The notes under the pieces were generated by a model, which saw only the letters and a program-made list of their open reading frames with translations, ran no database searches and was not told the DNA's origin. Below, piece by piece: positions 49,741-60,233 of a stretch of DNA of 64,000 bases (the first letter of the stretch is position 1; each line of letters starts with the position of its first letter). The DNA is from Hahella chejuensis KCTC 2396 (lineage in GTDB: Bacteria > Pseudomonadota > Gammaproteobacteria > Pseudomonadales > Oleiphilaceae). The position numbers were made by a program, and so were the translations under genes. The stretch lies in NCBI RefSeq assembly GCF_000012985.1, contig NC_007645.1, positions 4,858,581 through 4,922,580 on the forward strand, read 5' to 3'.

Positions 49741-51465
49741 ATGCGCGCAAGTCGATACCTGATCGCCACCCTGAAAGAAACCCCTGCCGACGCGGAAGTC
49801 ATCAGCCATCAGTTGATGCTGCGCGCAGGCATGATTCGCAAGCTGGCCGCAGGTCTCTATACCTGGCTCCCCCTTGGCTTGAGGGTTCTGAAAAAAGTTG
49901 AAAACATCGTCAGAGAGGAAATGGACCGTTCCGGCGCCCAGGAAGTGCTTATGCCGGCGGTGCAGCCAGCTGAATTATGGATCGAGTCCGGCCGCTGGGA
50001 GCAATACGGCGGCGAGTTGCTGCGCATTCACGATCGCCACAATCGCGATTTCTGCGTCGGCCCGACTCATGAAGAAGTCATTACCGACCTGATTCGCAAC
50101 GAGCTGAAAAGCTACAAACAACTACCGGCTAACTTTTACCAGATTCAAATGAAATTCCGCGATGAGCGCCGCCCTCGCTTCGGCATCATGCGCGCCAGAG
50201 AATTCCTGATGAAGGACGCCTACTCCTTCCATGTGAATCAGGAGTCGCTGGACGAAACCTACATGGTCATGTACGACGCTTACACCCGCATATTCACCCG
50301 CTTTGGCCTGGATTTCCGTCCTGTGCAAGCGGATAGCGGCAGCATTGGCGGTTCTTCTTCCCATGAGTTCCATGTACTGGCCAACTCCGGGGAAGATTTG
50401 ATCGCATTCAGCACTGAAAGCGACTACGCCGCCAATCTGGAGAAAGCAGAAGCCCTGACCACTCTCAAGCAGGCGCCTGCGCCCTCCAAAGACATGGCCA
50501 AGGTGGCGACGCCTGGACAACGTACTATTGAGAGCGTCTCCGAATTCTTGAACCTGCCCGCGGAGCAAACCGTGAAAACCCTGCTGGTGCTGGGCGAAGC
50601 GGAAGAAGGCAAGCCTGCTCCAATTATCGCTCTGGTGCTGCGCGGCGATCATGTCCTTAATGAAATCAAGGCGGAAAAACTGCCTGGCGTGGCGTCCCCG
50701 TTGACATTCGCCAGCGACGAAGCCATTGAAGCGGCGGTGGGCTGCAAACCTGGCTCCATTGGCCCGGTAAACCTGCCCCTGCGCACGATTGTCGATAACA
50801 GCGCAGCGGTGCTGGCGAACTTTGTCTGCGGCGCCAACGAGGAAGGCCAGCACCTCACTGGCGTTAACTGGGGACGTGACTGCGAAATCAAGGAAACCGC
50901 CGATCTGCGCAACGTGGTGGAAGGCGACCTCAGCCCCGATGGCAAAGGCGTCCTGGTGCTGAAAAAAGGCATCGAGGTAGGTCACGTATTCAAACTGGGC
51001 GACAAGTACAGCTCCGCCATGAACGCCACCGTACTGGACGAAAACGGCAAAGCCACCGTAATGCAAATGGGCTGTTACGGCATTGGCGTCTCCCGTGTCG
51101 TCGCCGCTGCGATTGAGCAGGGTCACGACGACAAAGGCATCATCTGGCCGGACGCCCTGGCGCCGTTCGAGGTCGCCCTTGTCCCCTTGAACATGCACAA
51201 ATCCGATGTGGTGAGAGAAAAAGCAGAAAGCCTCTATGCAGAACTGCTGCAGGCGGGCGTCGATGTCTTGTTGGATGACCGTAACGAACGCCCCGGCGTC
51301 AAATTCGCGGAAATGGAGTTGATCGGCATTCCACACCGGGTGGTGATCAGTGATCGCGGCCTGGCGGAAGGGAAAGTGGAATACAAAGGTCGTCGTGATA
51401 CAGACAGCACAGATATGACAGTGGATACTGTTGTAAACTTCATCAAAGAGAAGTTGAAAAAATAG
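49741..51465 (+). CDS. proS: Prolyl-tRNA synthetase
   Basis: ProS charges tRNA-Pro and belongs to class II synthetases. It has the N-terminal core ([42 protein letters not shown]) and motif 2 ([26 protein letters not shown]). A YbaK-like editing insert between motifs 2 and 3 (about residues 225-385) removes mischarged Ala, and a C-terminal anticodon-binding domain follows ([37 protein letters not shown]). The 574 residues match the bacterial type. Confidence 0.98.
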   Translation: MRASRYLIATLKETPADAEVISHQLMLRAGMIRKLAAGLYTWLPLGLRVLKKVENIVREEMDRSGAQEVLMPAVQPAELWIESGRWEQYGGELLRIHDRHNRDFCVGPTHEEVITDLIRNELKSYKQLPANFYQIQMKFRDERRPRFGIMRAREFLMKDAYSFHVNQESLDETYMVMYDAYTRIFTRFGLDFRPVQADSGSIGGSSSHEFHVLANSGEDLIAFSTESDYAANLEKAEALTTLKQAPAPSKDMAKVATPGQRTIESVSEFLNLPAEQTVKTLLVLGEAEEGKPAPIIALVLRGDHVLNEIKAEKLPGVASPLTFASDEAIEAAVGCKPGSIGPVNLPLRTIVDNSAAVLANFVCGANEEGQHLTGVNWGRDCEIKETADLRNVVEGDLSPDGKGVLVLKKGIEVGHVFKLGDKYSSAMNATVLDENGKATVMQMGCYGIGVSRVVAAAIEQGHDDKGIIWPDALAPFEVALVPLNMHKSDVVREKAESLYAELLQAGVDVLLDDRNERPGVKFAEMELIGIPHRVVISDRGLAEGKVEYKGRRDTDSTDMTVDTVVNFIKEKLKK

Positions 51466-51476
51466 TCAATTGAATC

Positions 51477-52100
51477 ATGCAGTACAGTTATTCAGTGCGC
51501 CCCGCCTTTGTTCGAGGCAAGGGTTTGTCTTGGTTATTCGGAATGTTCATGCTGCTGGCGCTTGCGCCGGCCTCCGCCCTTGCAGCCGGCCCACAAGAGC
51601 CGGACCCGGAGCTGCGCGCCGTATTGAAGCGCACGGTTAACGAGGCCAAAAGCTTTATTGACCGCTTTGACGCCGAAGTATGGCTGGTGGATATGTCCGC
51701 CCGCATGGAAAAGTACGTCAAAGACACCAATCAGCGTCTTGAATTACTGAAACTGGTGCATCTGGAGGCATCCCGCGCCGGCCTCAATCCGGAAATTGTC
51801 CTGGCGGTAATGCATGTGGAAAGCCGCTTCGATCCTTACGCCGTCTCCAGCGCCGGCGCGCGCGGCCTGATGCAGGTGATGCCGTTCTGGATAAACGAAA
51901 TCGGACGCCCCGAGGACAATCTCCACGATGTCGCCACTAACCTGCGTTATGGCTGCACCATTCTCAAGCACTACCTGGATAAAGAGAAAGGCAACCTGAT
52001 TCGCGCCCTGGCCCGCTATAACGGCAGCCTGGGCAAGACCTGGTATCCGGAAAGAGTTCTCGTGGCCTGGGAGCGTTACTGGTTCGTCAAACACTCCTAA
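51477..52100 (+). CDS. Lytic transglycosylase (SLT domain)
   Basis: A 207-residue exported enzyme that cleaves peptidoglycan glycan strands to anhydro-muropeptides. A signal peptide with a long n-region ends near LAPASA-LAA (about residue 36). The catalytic Glu is in AVMHVESRFDPYAVSSAGARGLMQVMP, followed by the family NLRYGCTILKHYLDKEKGNLIRALARYNGS. It begins 11 bp after proS, so co-transcription is likely, although the functions are unrelated. A terminator follows. Confidence 0.95.
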   Translation: MQYSYSVRPAFVRGKGLSWLFGMFMLLALAPASALAAGPQEPDPELRAVLKRTVNEAKSFIDRFDAEVWLVDMSARMEKYVKDTNQRLELLKLVHLEASRAGLNPEIVLAVMHVESRFDPYAVSSAGARGLMQVMPFWINEIGRPEDNLHDVATNLRYGCTILKHYLDKEKGNLIRALARYNGSLGKTWYPERVLVAWERYWFVKHS

Positions 52101-52130
52101 CCTTTCCAGTTCAGCAACAACTTATCCTTT

Positions 52131-52165
52131 AACGCCGGCGGAGCTTTTCTCTTCCGGCGTTTTTG
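52131..52165 (+). terminator. proS-SLT terminator
   Basis: AACGCCGG pairs with CCGGCGTT, with an inner GAG/CTC pair and a CTTTT loop, then TTTGTT. It lies about 30 bp past the transglycosylase stop. Confidence 0.85.
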
Positions 52166-52231
52166 TTATAAGTTTCCACTCACTCTTATCATTTCGAGTC
52201 ATCCAGTTTTCTGTCGCACAAGGAATTCATT

Positions 52232-52810
52232 ATGTCCGACTCTCCTGAAATCAATCCCTGGCGCACCCTTTCCAGCAATCAGGTCTACGTAAACCCCTGG
52301 ATTCAAGTTGAGCATCGGGAAGTCATCGCTCCCACCGGCAAGCCCGGCATTTATGGCGTTGTGCATATGAAGAACAAAGCTGTCGGCATAGTGCCGGTGG
52401 ATGATGAAGGGCATACCTGGCTGGTGGGCCAGTATCGTTACGCCACTGAGTGCTACTCCTGGGAGATCCCGATGGGCGGAGCGCCTCACGATGAATGGAC
52501 GGCGGACGCCGCGCGCAGAGAACTGCAGGAGGAGACAGGACTGATAGCTGATGAGTTGTCCGAGTTGATGCGCCTGCATACCAGCAATTGCGTCACCGAC
52601 GAACAAGGCGTGGTGTATGTTGCGCGCATGCTTACGCAAGTCGGATGGAATCCGGATGAGACAGAAGAGTTAAAGGTGCGACGTCTGCCGCTGCAAGAAG
52701 CCGTGAGCATGGCGCTAAGCGGCGCGATTACGGACGCTATCAGCGTCGCCGCGTTACTGAAAATCGCGCTTCAACACCCAGAGTGGCTGACGCAAAGTGA
52801 ACAAGGCTGA
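52232..52810 (+). CDS. NUDIX hydrolase (ADP-ribose pyrophosphatase-like)
   Basis: A 192-residue protein carrying a perfect Nudix box G-x5-E-x7-REL-x-EE-x-GL in GGAPHDEWTADAARRELQ and the following EETGL. The upstream beta strands (GIVPVDDEGHTWLVGQYRYATECYSWEIPMGG) resemble ADP-ribose or nucleotide-sugar pyrophosphatases of the NudF group. The substrate is uncertain. AAGGAA precedes the ATG. It is convergent with the DUF2835 gene, with stops only 3 bases apart. Confidence 0.93.
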   Translation: MSDSPEINPWRTLSSNQVYVNPWIQVEHREVIAPTGKPGIYGVVHMKNKAVGIVPVDDEGHTWLVGQYRYATECYSWEIPMGGAPHDEWTADAARRELQEETGLIADELSELMRLHTSNCVTDEQGVVYVARMLTQVGWNPDETEELKVRRLPLQEAVSMALSGAITDAISVAALLKIALQHPEWLTQSEQG

Positions 52811-52813
52811 TCA

Positions 52814-53041
52814 CTACGCCAATTGCTCAATAGACTGAAACTTATTGGCGTCATCAAAAGTGATGACGAACGAGCCCCGGATACCCTCCCGGGTGACGAA
52901 GCGCTGCAGAATACTAGCGGGAAACTGAACTCTGAGCCCGTCCCGACTCACGGCGCTGACGCTTTTAGCGCTACCGCGATAAACGTTCAGGTATTCGTCT
53001 GCTGATATATAGATGTCGACGATAATTTGCCGCATCTCCAC
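52814..53041 (-). CDS. DUF2835 family protein
   Basis: A small 75-residue protein, MRQIIVDIYISADEYLNVYRGSAKSVSAVSRDG, then LRVQFPASILQRFVTREGIRGSFVITFDDANKF. This matches the DUF2835 family of small beta-rich proteins in gammaproteobacteria. Function is unknown. It lies about 100 bp after gdhB on the same strand but beyond the gdhB terminator. Confidence 0.92.
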   Translation of the reverse strand: MEMRQIIVDIYISADEYLNVYRGSAKSVSAVSRDGLRVQFPASILQRFVTREGIRGSFVITFDDANKFQSIEQLA

Positions 53042-53066
53042 AACACTCTATTGCTTATTTGACCTG

Positions 53067-53120
53067 AAAATAAACCGCCGCAGCCCTCCTGCTCAAGTAG
53101 AGCGGAGCACTGCGTCGGCG
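53067..53120 (-). terminator. gdhB terminator
   Basis: A long bulged stem (CGCCG...CAG...CTCC...GCTC-AAGTA-GAGC-GGAG...CTG...CGGCG; about 16 pairs over 53076-53120) is followed on the minus strand by TTTATTTT. It lies between the gdhB double stop (TGATAA) and the DUF2835 start. Confidence 0.75.
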
Positions 53121-53138
53121 TTACGTTACGTTACCTTA

Positions 53139-56100
53139 TCAGATCTTAGTGGTGGCGTGCGTCGTGCTTTGCGCCAGATCCAACAGCTCCCGCAGAGCCA
53201 CAGAGTACATGGGGAACTCAGGATCTTTGGTCGCTTTCAGCTCGGTCAACATACCGCGCCAGCGCTCGATCAGGTCCGTATTGCACCCAGACCAGGCGTC
53301 GATCCGCTGATCGATATCTTCCGGCGCCTCCGTCATACGCAGAATGCCGACGGTGAGCGCGCGTTGCTGCCAGTCGAGATCTTCACGGAAGCTCTCTCTG
53401 GCCAGCGCCTGCCAGTGCGTTGCGGGCTGCGCAATGTTGAGCTGGTGCGCAAACCACTGCATGTCCAGCCTTTCGCCCATACGGAAGAACATACGCGCCA
53501 CATAATCCAGTTCGGCGTTAGTCTGTTCTTGCGCCTCAATGATGCCCAGCGCCGAGTACAGGTAAGGCGTTCCCGCCACTGTAGCAGCCAGTTCATCAGG
53601 CACGCCGGCCTGACGGTAGCCGTCATAACGCTCCTGCCACAGCTTGAGCTGGTCGCCGGAGAGCAGTTCCTTGAAGTGGTGCGCGATATAGTCGATACCA
53701 GTGGAGAATTTATCCATGTTCTCCATGACATTCAGCTCACTGCGACGATTTCTCAAGAACCAGCGCGTAGCTCTGCGCACCAGACGGATCAACTCGGACA
53801 TCATCGCGACCTGCATGCCGCTGCCGACTTTATAATCCAAAGCCTCGATCGCCGCCCACTGGTTCTGCACCTGGAATACATTTCTGGCGATAACGTAAGC
53901 CTGAGCGATCGCCGCCACCGGCGCGCCGGTAGACTGGCGCAGGCGGTCCACAAAGGTGATGCCCATATGGTTGACCATATCGTTGGCGACCTGAGTGGCG
54001 ATAATCTCGCGACGCAGACGGTGACTGCGCATCTGACGGCCAAACTTCTCCACCAGCACCTGAGGAAACTCAGTGTGCAGTTCGTTGGCCAGGTATTCAT
54101 GATCCACCAGATCGCTATCGATCAGAGTTTCTTTCAACCAGCCTTTGACGTAGGAAATCAGCGTACAAAGCTCCGGTCTCACCAAGCCGCGTTTCATGGA
54201 TTTACGCTCGGTGATGGTTTCATCATCCGGAATAAACTCCAGGCCGCGATTCAGCTTACCGATGGACTCCAGATGGTTGATCAAGCGGCGATACTCTTCG
54301 ATACGGGTCGCCGCATCTGTTTCCGCGATACTCAACGCCTGGGTCTGACGATAGTTGTTCATCAGCACCAGATCAGCGACGGATTCAGTCATGTCCGCCA
54401 GCAACTTATTACGCTGCTTCATGGTCATGTCGCCGCTGGCGACAATCTCGTTCAGCAGGATCTTAATGTTGACTTCGTGGTCAGAACAGTCCACGCCGCC
54501 GGCGTTATCAATGAAGTCGGTGTTCAGGCGACCATAGTTGAAGGCGTATTCGATACGAGCCAACTGCGTCATCCCCAGGTTGCCGCCTTCACCGATGACC
54601 TTCACCTGCAGGTCGCTTGCATCAACCCGCAGCGCGTCATTGGCTTTATCGCCCACGTCCGCGTGTGTCTCTTCCGAGGATTTCACATAGGTGCCGATAC
54701 CGCCGAACCAAAGCAGGTCAACCGGGGCTTTCAACAACTGGGAAATCAGCATGTTGGGGGGCAAGCGATCCTGCTTGATGCCGAAACGCGCTTTCATTTC
54801 CGGACTGATGGGAATCGACTTGGCGTTGCGTGAGAATACGCCGCCGCCCGCCGAAATCAGTTTGCTGTCATAATCCATCCAGGTGGAGCGTGGCAGCTCG
54901 AACAAACGCTGGCGCTCTACGAAGCTGGACGCAGCATCCGGATTCGGGTCAATAAAGATGTGCATATGGTTGAAGGCGGCCACCATAAGAATATGCTCAG
55001 AACGCAACATGCCGTTGCCGAACACGTCCCCGGACATATCGCCCACGCCCACCACGGTAAAATCGTCAGTCGCTGTATTCACGCCCATTTCACGGAAGTG
55101 ACGCTCGACTGAAACCCAGCCGCCGCGCGCGGTGATGCCCATCTTCTTGTGGTCGTAACCCTGGCTGCCGCCGGACGCAAACGCATCGCTCAACCAGAAG
55201 TTATATTCTTCCGACAGTGAGTTGGCGATGTCGCTGAACGTTGCGGTGCCTTTGTCGGCCGCCACAACCAAGTAGTAGTCGTCTTCGTCGTGACGCACTA
55301 CATCTATAGGTGGAACCACTTCGCCGCCAGAAAGGTTGTCAGTGACATCCAGCAGGCCGCGGATAAAGGTTTTGTAGCACGCAATACCTTCATTCAGCAT
55401 TGCTTCACGGTCATTTTCAGGCAGTTGCTTGGCTACGAAACCGCCCTTCGCGCCGACCGGCACGATAACGGAGTTCTTGACCTGCTGCGCTTTCACCAGG
55501 CCAAGCACTTCCGTCCGGTAATCCTCAAAGCGATCAGACCAGCGCAAACCGCCGCGAGCGACTTTGCCGCCGCGCAGGTGTACGCCTTCCACTCGCGGAG
55601 AGTATACAAAGATTTCGAACATCGGCAGCGGCAGCGGCATTTCAGGAATGTCGCGAGGGCTGAACTTGAAGGACATGTACCCCTTCACGCCGTTGTCTTC
55701 GCCGCGCTGATAGTAATTGGTGCGCAACGTCGCCTTGATCAGCTCGACAAAGCGGCGTAATACACGGTCTTCGCTCAGGTGCTCGACTTCATCCAGCGCC
55801 TGATTGATTTCAATCTCCAGCTTCTGTTGCGCAGCGCCACATTGAGCTTCGCTCTGAATTTTCGCCGGGTTGAAACGCGCTTCGAATAGCTCGTAAATGG
55901 ATTTGGCGATATGGACGTGGTTGACCAGCGTATTGGCGATAAAGTCCTGGCTGTAGCTGAAGCGAATCTGACGCATGTAGCGCGCGTAGGCGCGGAACAT
56001 GGCGATCTGACGCCAGTCCATCTGCGCCGCCAAAACCAGACGGTTGAAAATGTCGTTTTCAGCTTCGTTGGTCCAGACGCGCAGGAACAGTTCTTCAAAC

Positions 56101-58001
56101 TTCTTACGGATTTTCTGAATATCAATGACTTCACCGCCACGGCTTTGCAACGAAAAGTCATGAATCCAGACTATCTTGCCATTGCGATCAACCGCTTCAA
56201 ACGGGTGCTCGCCCAGCACTCTCAAACCGAGGTTTTCAAACAGCGGCAACACGTCGGACAAAGGCACTTGCACAACGCCATGGAACAGTTTGAAGTGCAG
56301 AATGCTCTCATCTTCTTCCAATGCGCGATAGAAGCTCATCGCCAACGGACGCGCTTCGCTCAACGAGGCGATATGCTCGATATCGATCACTGCGCGACGA
56401 GGTGAAAACTCTTCTCTGTATGCGCCATTGAAAGCATTGGCGTAAAGATGAATATAGGAGTTCGCCTGCTCTTCACCATGCGCTTCGTACAAGCTTTCCA
56501 TCAGGCCATCCTGCCAGGACTGAGCGGCGGCGATGATGCGCTCTTCCAGTTCCGCAGGACGCAGATCGCGACGCTCCGCCTGAGGTACGCGCAGGTTGAA
56601 CTGCGTACGCGCCAGTACGGATTCAGAGAAATAAGTGGTGAACTCTACGTCTTCGGCGCCGGTGGCCTTGACCAGAATGTCGGAGATGCGCAAACGCAGA
56701 TCAGTGCTGTACAGGTCTCTCGGCACATACACGATGGCGCTGACAAACTGTCCATACACGTCCTCGCGTATAAACAGACGGATTTTGCGACGCTCCTGGA
56801 TATACAGAATACCCATCGCCACATCGAACAGATCATCGCGGCCCAACTGGAACAGTTCGTCTCTGGGATAAACCGCCAGAATCTGATCCAGCTCTTTACC
56901 GGCGTAGTCGCTGGGATTGAAACCGGAGCGCTTCAGAACATGTTTGACTTTGCGTCTCACCAACGGGATATCGTCAGGACGCTGGTGGTAAACCCGTGAC
57001 GTATACAGACCAAGGAAGCGACGCTCCCCGATAACTTCGCCCTGCTCGTTGAACTTCTTCACTGACACATAGTCAGGATAAGCGGGCCGATGCACTCGCG
57101 AACGTTGCGATGATTTGGCGAAAGTGAAAATCTCGGATTGCAACAGTTGACGACGGGCTTTCTGCGGCAGATCGCTCATCTTCATCATCGCGGGGCGCTC
57201 TGGATGGCTCTTCAAGATACCCAGTTCGGAACCCGCAACCTGCTGAATGATAGTGTCCTTACCGGCTTTCTTGAATTGATACTCGTCGTATCCGAGGAAA
57301 GTGAAATGGTCTGCAGCCAGCCACTTCAAAAACTCGCTCGCTTCTTTTAAATCCGTTTTTTTGACGTTGGGAATATCTTTCTCGAACTCGCTGATAAGTT
57401 CTTGCGCATGCGACTTCATTTTTTCGTAGTCGCCCACCGCTGTGCGCACCTCGCCGAGAACCGTCTCCAGCTCCTCTTTGATGCGCTGATGATCAGCGGG
57501 ATCGTTATGTCGGTCGATTTCCACATACACCATGGACTCGCCCAACTCCCGCGCCGGCTCTTCATCACGGCCGATAACGCGCTTGAGTTTGGCGGAACTA
57601 TCGCGCTCGATGTACAGAACCGCGTGCTGAATGGAGTGCAGCGTCAGCTCCATGCGGTTCAGCCCCATACGCACCGAGTCAACGATAAAGGGAATGTTAT
57701 TGTGAAGTATGCCGATAACGGTGTGGGTGGATTGCCAGCCGTGAGTTTCCAGGTCCGGGTTGAAGACGGTGACCTTGGGCTGGTCTTGATGATGTTCTTG
57801 CAGGAAGTGCCAACAGGCGACGACTGCGCCGTAGATATCCGCCAGGCGGCGACTACGGATTTCGTCCAGAGGCGACATTTCGAGATAAAGCCGGGCGAAC
57901 CGGTTCACATCCTCCGCTAAGCCAGGTTCCAGTTTCTTTTTGAACTCCTCCTCTAAAAGTTCAAAAAACTGCTCCCTGGTCTCTACGCTAATCTGCTTCA
58001 T
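53139..58001 (-). CDS. gdhB: NAD-specific glutamate dehydrogenase, 180 kDa class
   Basis: This very large enzyme deaminates glutamate to 2-oxoglutarate with NAD+, feeding amino-acid carbon into the TCA cycle. The 1620 residues match the L_180 class known from Streptomyces and Pseudomonas. A long N-terminal regulatory part (1 to about 700) with ACT-like segments precedes the catalytic region. In that region VPVGAKGGFVAKQL, RGGLRWSDRFEDYRTEVLGLVKAQ, GGSQGYDHKKMGITARGGW and VGVGDMSGDVFGNGML (dinucleotide site) are visible. It is terminated by a double stop. It is a single-gene unit with a 371 bp leader region. Confidence 0.96.
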   Translation of the reverse strand: MKQISVETREQFFELLEEEFKKKLEPGLAEDVNRFARLYLEMSPLDEIRSRRLADIYGAVVACWHFLQEHHQDQPKVTVFNPDLETHGWQSTHTVIGILHNNIPFIVDSVRMGLNRMELTLHSIQHAVLYIERDSSAKLKRVIGRDEEPARELGESMVYVEIDRHNDPADHQRIKEELETVLGEVRTAVGDYEKMKSHAQELISEFEKDIPNVKKTDLKEASEFLKWLAADHFTFLGYDEYQFKKAGKDTIIQQVAGSELGILKSHPERPAMMKMSDLPQKARRQLLQSEIFTFAKSSQRSRVHRPAYPDYVSVKKFNEQGEVIGERRFLGLYTSRVYHQRPDDIPLVRRKVKHVLKRSGFNPSDYAGKELDQILAVYPRDELFQLGRDDLFDVAMGILYIQERRKIRLFIREDVYGQFVSAIVYVPRDLYSTDLRLRISDILVKATGAEDVEFTTYFSESVLARTQFNLRVPQAERRDLRPAELEERIIAAAQSWQDGLMESLYEAHGEEQANSYIHLYANAFNGAYREEFSPRRAVIDIEHIASLSEARPLAMSFYRALEEDESILHFKLFHGVVQVPLSDVLPLFENLGLRVLGEHPFEAVDRNGKIVWIHDFSLQSRGGEVIDIQKIRKKFEELFLRVWTNEAENDIFNRLVLAAQMDWRQIAMFRAYARYMRQIRFSYSQDFIANTLVNHVHIAKSIYELFEARFNPAKIQSEAQCGAAQQKLEIEINQALDEVEHLSEDRVLRRFVELIKATLRTNYYQRGEDNGVKGYMSFKFSPRDIPEMPLPLPMFEIFVYSPRVEGVHLRGGKVARGGLRWSDRFEDYRTEVLGLVKAQQVKNSVIVPVGAKGGFVAKQLPENDREAMLNEGIACYKTFIRGLLDVTDNLSGGEVVPPIDVVRHDEDDYYLVVAADKGTATFSDIANSLSEEYNFWLSDAFASGGSQGYDHKKMGITARGGWVSVERHFREMGVNTATDDFTVVGVGDMSGDVFGNGMLRSEHILMVAAFNHMHIFIDPNPDAASSFVERQRLFELPRSTWMDYDSKLISAGGGVFSRNAKSIPISPEMKARFGIKQDRLPPNMLISQLLKAPVDLLWFGGIGTYVKSSEETHADVGDKANDALRVDASDLQVKVIGEGGNLGMTQLARIEYAFNYGRLNTDFIDNAGGVDCSDHEVNIKILLNEIVASGDMTMKQRNKLLADMTESVADLVLMNNYRQTQALSIAETDAATRIEEYRRLINHLESIGKLNRGLEFIPDDETITERKSMKRGLVRPELCTLISYVKGWLKETLIDSDLVDHEYLANELHTEFPQVLVEKFGRQMRSHRLRREIIATQVANDMVNHMGITFVDRLRQSTGAPVAAIAQAYVIARNVFQVQNQWAAIEALDYKVGSGMQVAMMSELIRLVRRATRWFLRNRRSELNVMENMDKFSTGIDYIAHHFKELLSGDQLKLWQERYDGYRQAGVPDELAATVAGTPYLYSALGIIEAQEQTNAELDYVARMFFRMGERLDMQWFAHQLNIAQPATHWQALARESFREDLDWQQRALTVGILRMTEAPEDIDQRIDAWSGCNTDLIERWRGMLTELKATKDPEFPMYSVALRELLDLAQSTTHATTKI

Positions 58002-58372
58002 TAAATTTGCACCTTTTTATTATTGGCTCAAAAAAAGCAACGACCCCAAAACTTCTTTTACAACGAGGCAGTGAACTGAGTGAGATGACGCCTGCAGTTT
58101 TAAGAATAGTTCAGGTATTGAAATCTGTTTATGCTGTTTGGGAGCCAAGAGCCTAGCAGGGCGGATAGGCGTTTTTAATACAGTTTAGTACCTACTACAA
58201 AAGATCAAAAATCGCCGCTAACGAAAATTTTTTCTTATTTTTATCATGAAGTTGCAGAACAAGCCTGACAAAAAAGCGATCTACCCCCAGCATCCGAATG
58301 AGTGAAAATACCTAGGCAATAACACGCAGTCAAAAGAGCGGTTTTTAACCACTCAATTTAGCCCCCGCATTA
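58002..58372. promoter_or_regulatory. gdhB upstream region
   Basis: This 371 bp gene-free stretch precedes gdhB and follows the small membrane protein gene. It is A/T-rich at 58195-58250. I see no operator palindrome, RNA gene or clear terminator here. Confidence 0.4.
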
Positions 58373-58831
58373 TCAGAGCGCTTCGACTTTAATATTTGGA
58401 TATGAAGTCTGCATTTTATTTATCAGCGTTTTGATATGAGGCAGGAATTTTTTTGAGAAGGGAGCTTCCTTCGCATAGGGGTATACGCCTTCAAAGTACA
58501 CGAAGGTATCGCCATAACGTATCAACTCGACTTTAGAAATTAAAACCTCAATGGGGCGTAAATCTTTACGTTCAGGGCGAAGATTAAACACCGCCTTATC
58601 CCCGTCATACGACAACAATACGTCCAACACCCAGCGGCATTTGGTTCGTCGCGCAATGCGCCAAAGCGCGTATAATCCAAGCAAAAGAACTAACAGGCCC
58701 AGCACCGGATAGGGATTCCACAAGTCATGACCGGATGTAAAGATCAATAGCCACACAATGCCGAGCACTATTTTTTCCAGCCACAAAGGTTTCTCTTCAA
58801 AGGCCACCTTTCTCCATCTTTCAATTTTCAT
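58373..58831 (-). CDS. Two-helix membrane protein of unknown function
   Basis: A protein of 152 residues with two adjacent hydrophobic helices (LEKIVLGIVWLLIFTSGHDLW, about 18-38; YPVLGLLVLLLGLYALWRIA, about 41-60). A mainly beta soluble domain follows (WVLDVLLSYDGDKAVFNLRPERKDL, LIRYGDTFVYFEGVYPY). This resembles small PH-like membrane proteins but the match is only by shape. It is not related to an identified neighbour. Confidence 0.7.
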   Translation of the reverse strand: MKIERWRKVAFEEKPLWLEKIVLGIVWLLIFTSGHDLWNPYPVLGLLVLLLGLYALWRIARRTKCRWVLDVLLSYDGDKAVFNLRPERKDLRPIEVLISKVELIRYGDTFVYFEGVYPYAKEAPFSKKFLPHIKTLINKMQTSYPNIKVEAL

Positions 58832-59244
58832 ACACCCGCCGTTTACAACACTCTATTCAATTTCTACTGCAATTCGAAATGAATGCCAGGCCTCGCGGCC
58901 CACCTCTTAATCAAGGTTAAAAAATCTTAACCCCCCTTGAATCGGTATTCTACAGCACGCACTTTGAAAACATGATGGTTAGGCAGCTTTGGTTTCTCAT
59001 TGCGCAACGAGCGTGTCGCTTGAGAACGACTGCCGGGGTCGCACCGATAGTTTAATGTTATGACGAATAATTAATAACGAAACTAAGTTAATTATTGCAG
59101 AATGCTGTCTCGTTGGCGCTGGACGCCTGCAGCTGAGTTTTCTAACATCTTAAGCCCTCTACAGGCCCGAAGCCTCCGACGGATGCGTCGAGGGTTTGTC
59201 GACGTTTTTGGAAGAACAACGCAAACACTGGTATTAGGTTAAGC
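58832..59244. promoter_or_regulatory. Divergent region upstream of the moxR operon
   Basis: This 413 bp gene-free region separates the small membrane protein from moxR. It contains a perfect 9 bp inverted repeat, AATAATTAA (59066-59074) and TTAATTATT (59088-59096), with a 13-base spacer. It may be an operator or an A/T-rich promoter element. No other structure was recognised. Confidence 0.4.
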
Positions 59245-60204
59245 ATGTCCTTACAGGCCACTCTTCTAGATCTAAAGAACCAACTCAGCGAATCCATTAT
59301 CGGGCAGTCGCACCTGCTCGATCGATTGCTGATCTCTCTGCTCGCTGACGGCCACTTATTGGTCGAAGGGGCGCCCGGCCTCGCCAAGACCAAAGCAATC
59401 AAAGAGCTGGCGTCAAACATTGAAGGCGACTTCCAGCGTATTCAGTTCACCCCTGATTTATTGCCGGCGGATATTACCGGGTCCGACATTTATCGTCCGG
59501 AAACGGGAAACTTCGAGTTCCGCAAAGGCCCTATTTTTCACAACCTGGTCCTGGCTGACGAAATCAACCGCGCTCCCGCCAAAGTGCAAAGCGCGCTACT
59601 GGAAGCCATGGCGGAGCGGCAGGTTACCGTAAGCGGACGCAGTTATCCGCTAAACGGTCTGTTTATGGTCATGGCCACGCAGAACCCCATCGAGCAGGAA
59701 GGCACCTATCCGTTGCCGGAAGCGCAGCTGGACCGTTTCCTGTTGCATGTCCGCATTGATTACCCTGACTCTGAGTCGGAGTTGAGCATTCTGCGTCTGG
59801 CTCGCCACGAAGCGGCGGGACCAAAAGTCAAAGAAGCTCAACCGCTGGAGCAGGAAGCCATTTTTCAGGCTCGCAAAGAAGTATTGGACGTGTATATGGC
59901 GGACTCTGTTGAGCAATACATCGTTCAGATTATTATGGCGACACGCTTTCCCGAGAAATACGACGCCAAGCTGGCGGAGTGGCTCGAATACGGCGGCAGC
60001 CCCCGCGCCACCATCGCCCTGGACCGATGCGCCCGCGCTCACGCCTGGCTGAACGGCAAAGACTTCGTCGCTCCCGAGGACGTGCAGGCGATGGCGTTCG
60101 ACGTACTGCGTCACCGTCTGATCACCAGTTTCAAAGCGGAAGCGGAAGGGGTATCGACAGACAAGGTCATCGCCCGTTTGCTGGAGCAGGTTCCCGTTCC
60201 CTGA
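59245..60204 (+). CDS. MoxR-family AAA+ ATPase
   Basis: A 319-residue AAA+ chaperone-like ATPase. Walker A is GAPGLAKT (42-49), Walker B with sensor region is NLVLADEINRAPAKVQSALLEAM, then ATQNPIEQEGTYPLPEAQLDRF. MoxR proteins are thought to help insert cofactors or remodel von Willebrand factor A proteins. It is the first gene of an operon with DUF58, DUF4381 and two VWA genes, the usual partners. It is separated from the DUF58 gene by 29 bp. Confidence 0.95.
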   Translation: MSLQATLLDLKNQLSESIIGQSHLLDRLLISLLADGHLLVEGAPGLAKTKAIKELASNIEGDFQRIQFTPDLLPADITGSDIYRPETGNFEFRKGPIFHNLVLADEINRAPAKVQSALLEAMAERQVTVSGRSYPLNGLFMVMATQNPIEQEGTYPLPEAQLDRFLLHVRIDYPDSESELSILRLARHEAAGPKVKEAQPLEQEAIFQARKEVLDVYMADSVEQYIVQIIMATRFPEKYDAKLAEWLEYGGSPRATIALDRCARAHAWLNGKDFVAPEDVQAMAFDVLRHRLITSFKAEAEGVSTDKVIARLLEQVPVP

Positions 60205-60233
60205 CATTAATCCTGAAGCACCCACAGGACACA

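Noticed and set aside
53120-53134. Three tandem GTTAC units after the gdhB stop
   Set aside because: Too short to support a function and partly within the terminator flank.
53013-54833. 606-codon open frame on the plus strand
   Set aside because: It lies wholly antisense to gdhB and its neighbours, has no ribosome site or family motifs, and arises from codon bias of the real gene.
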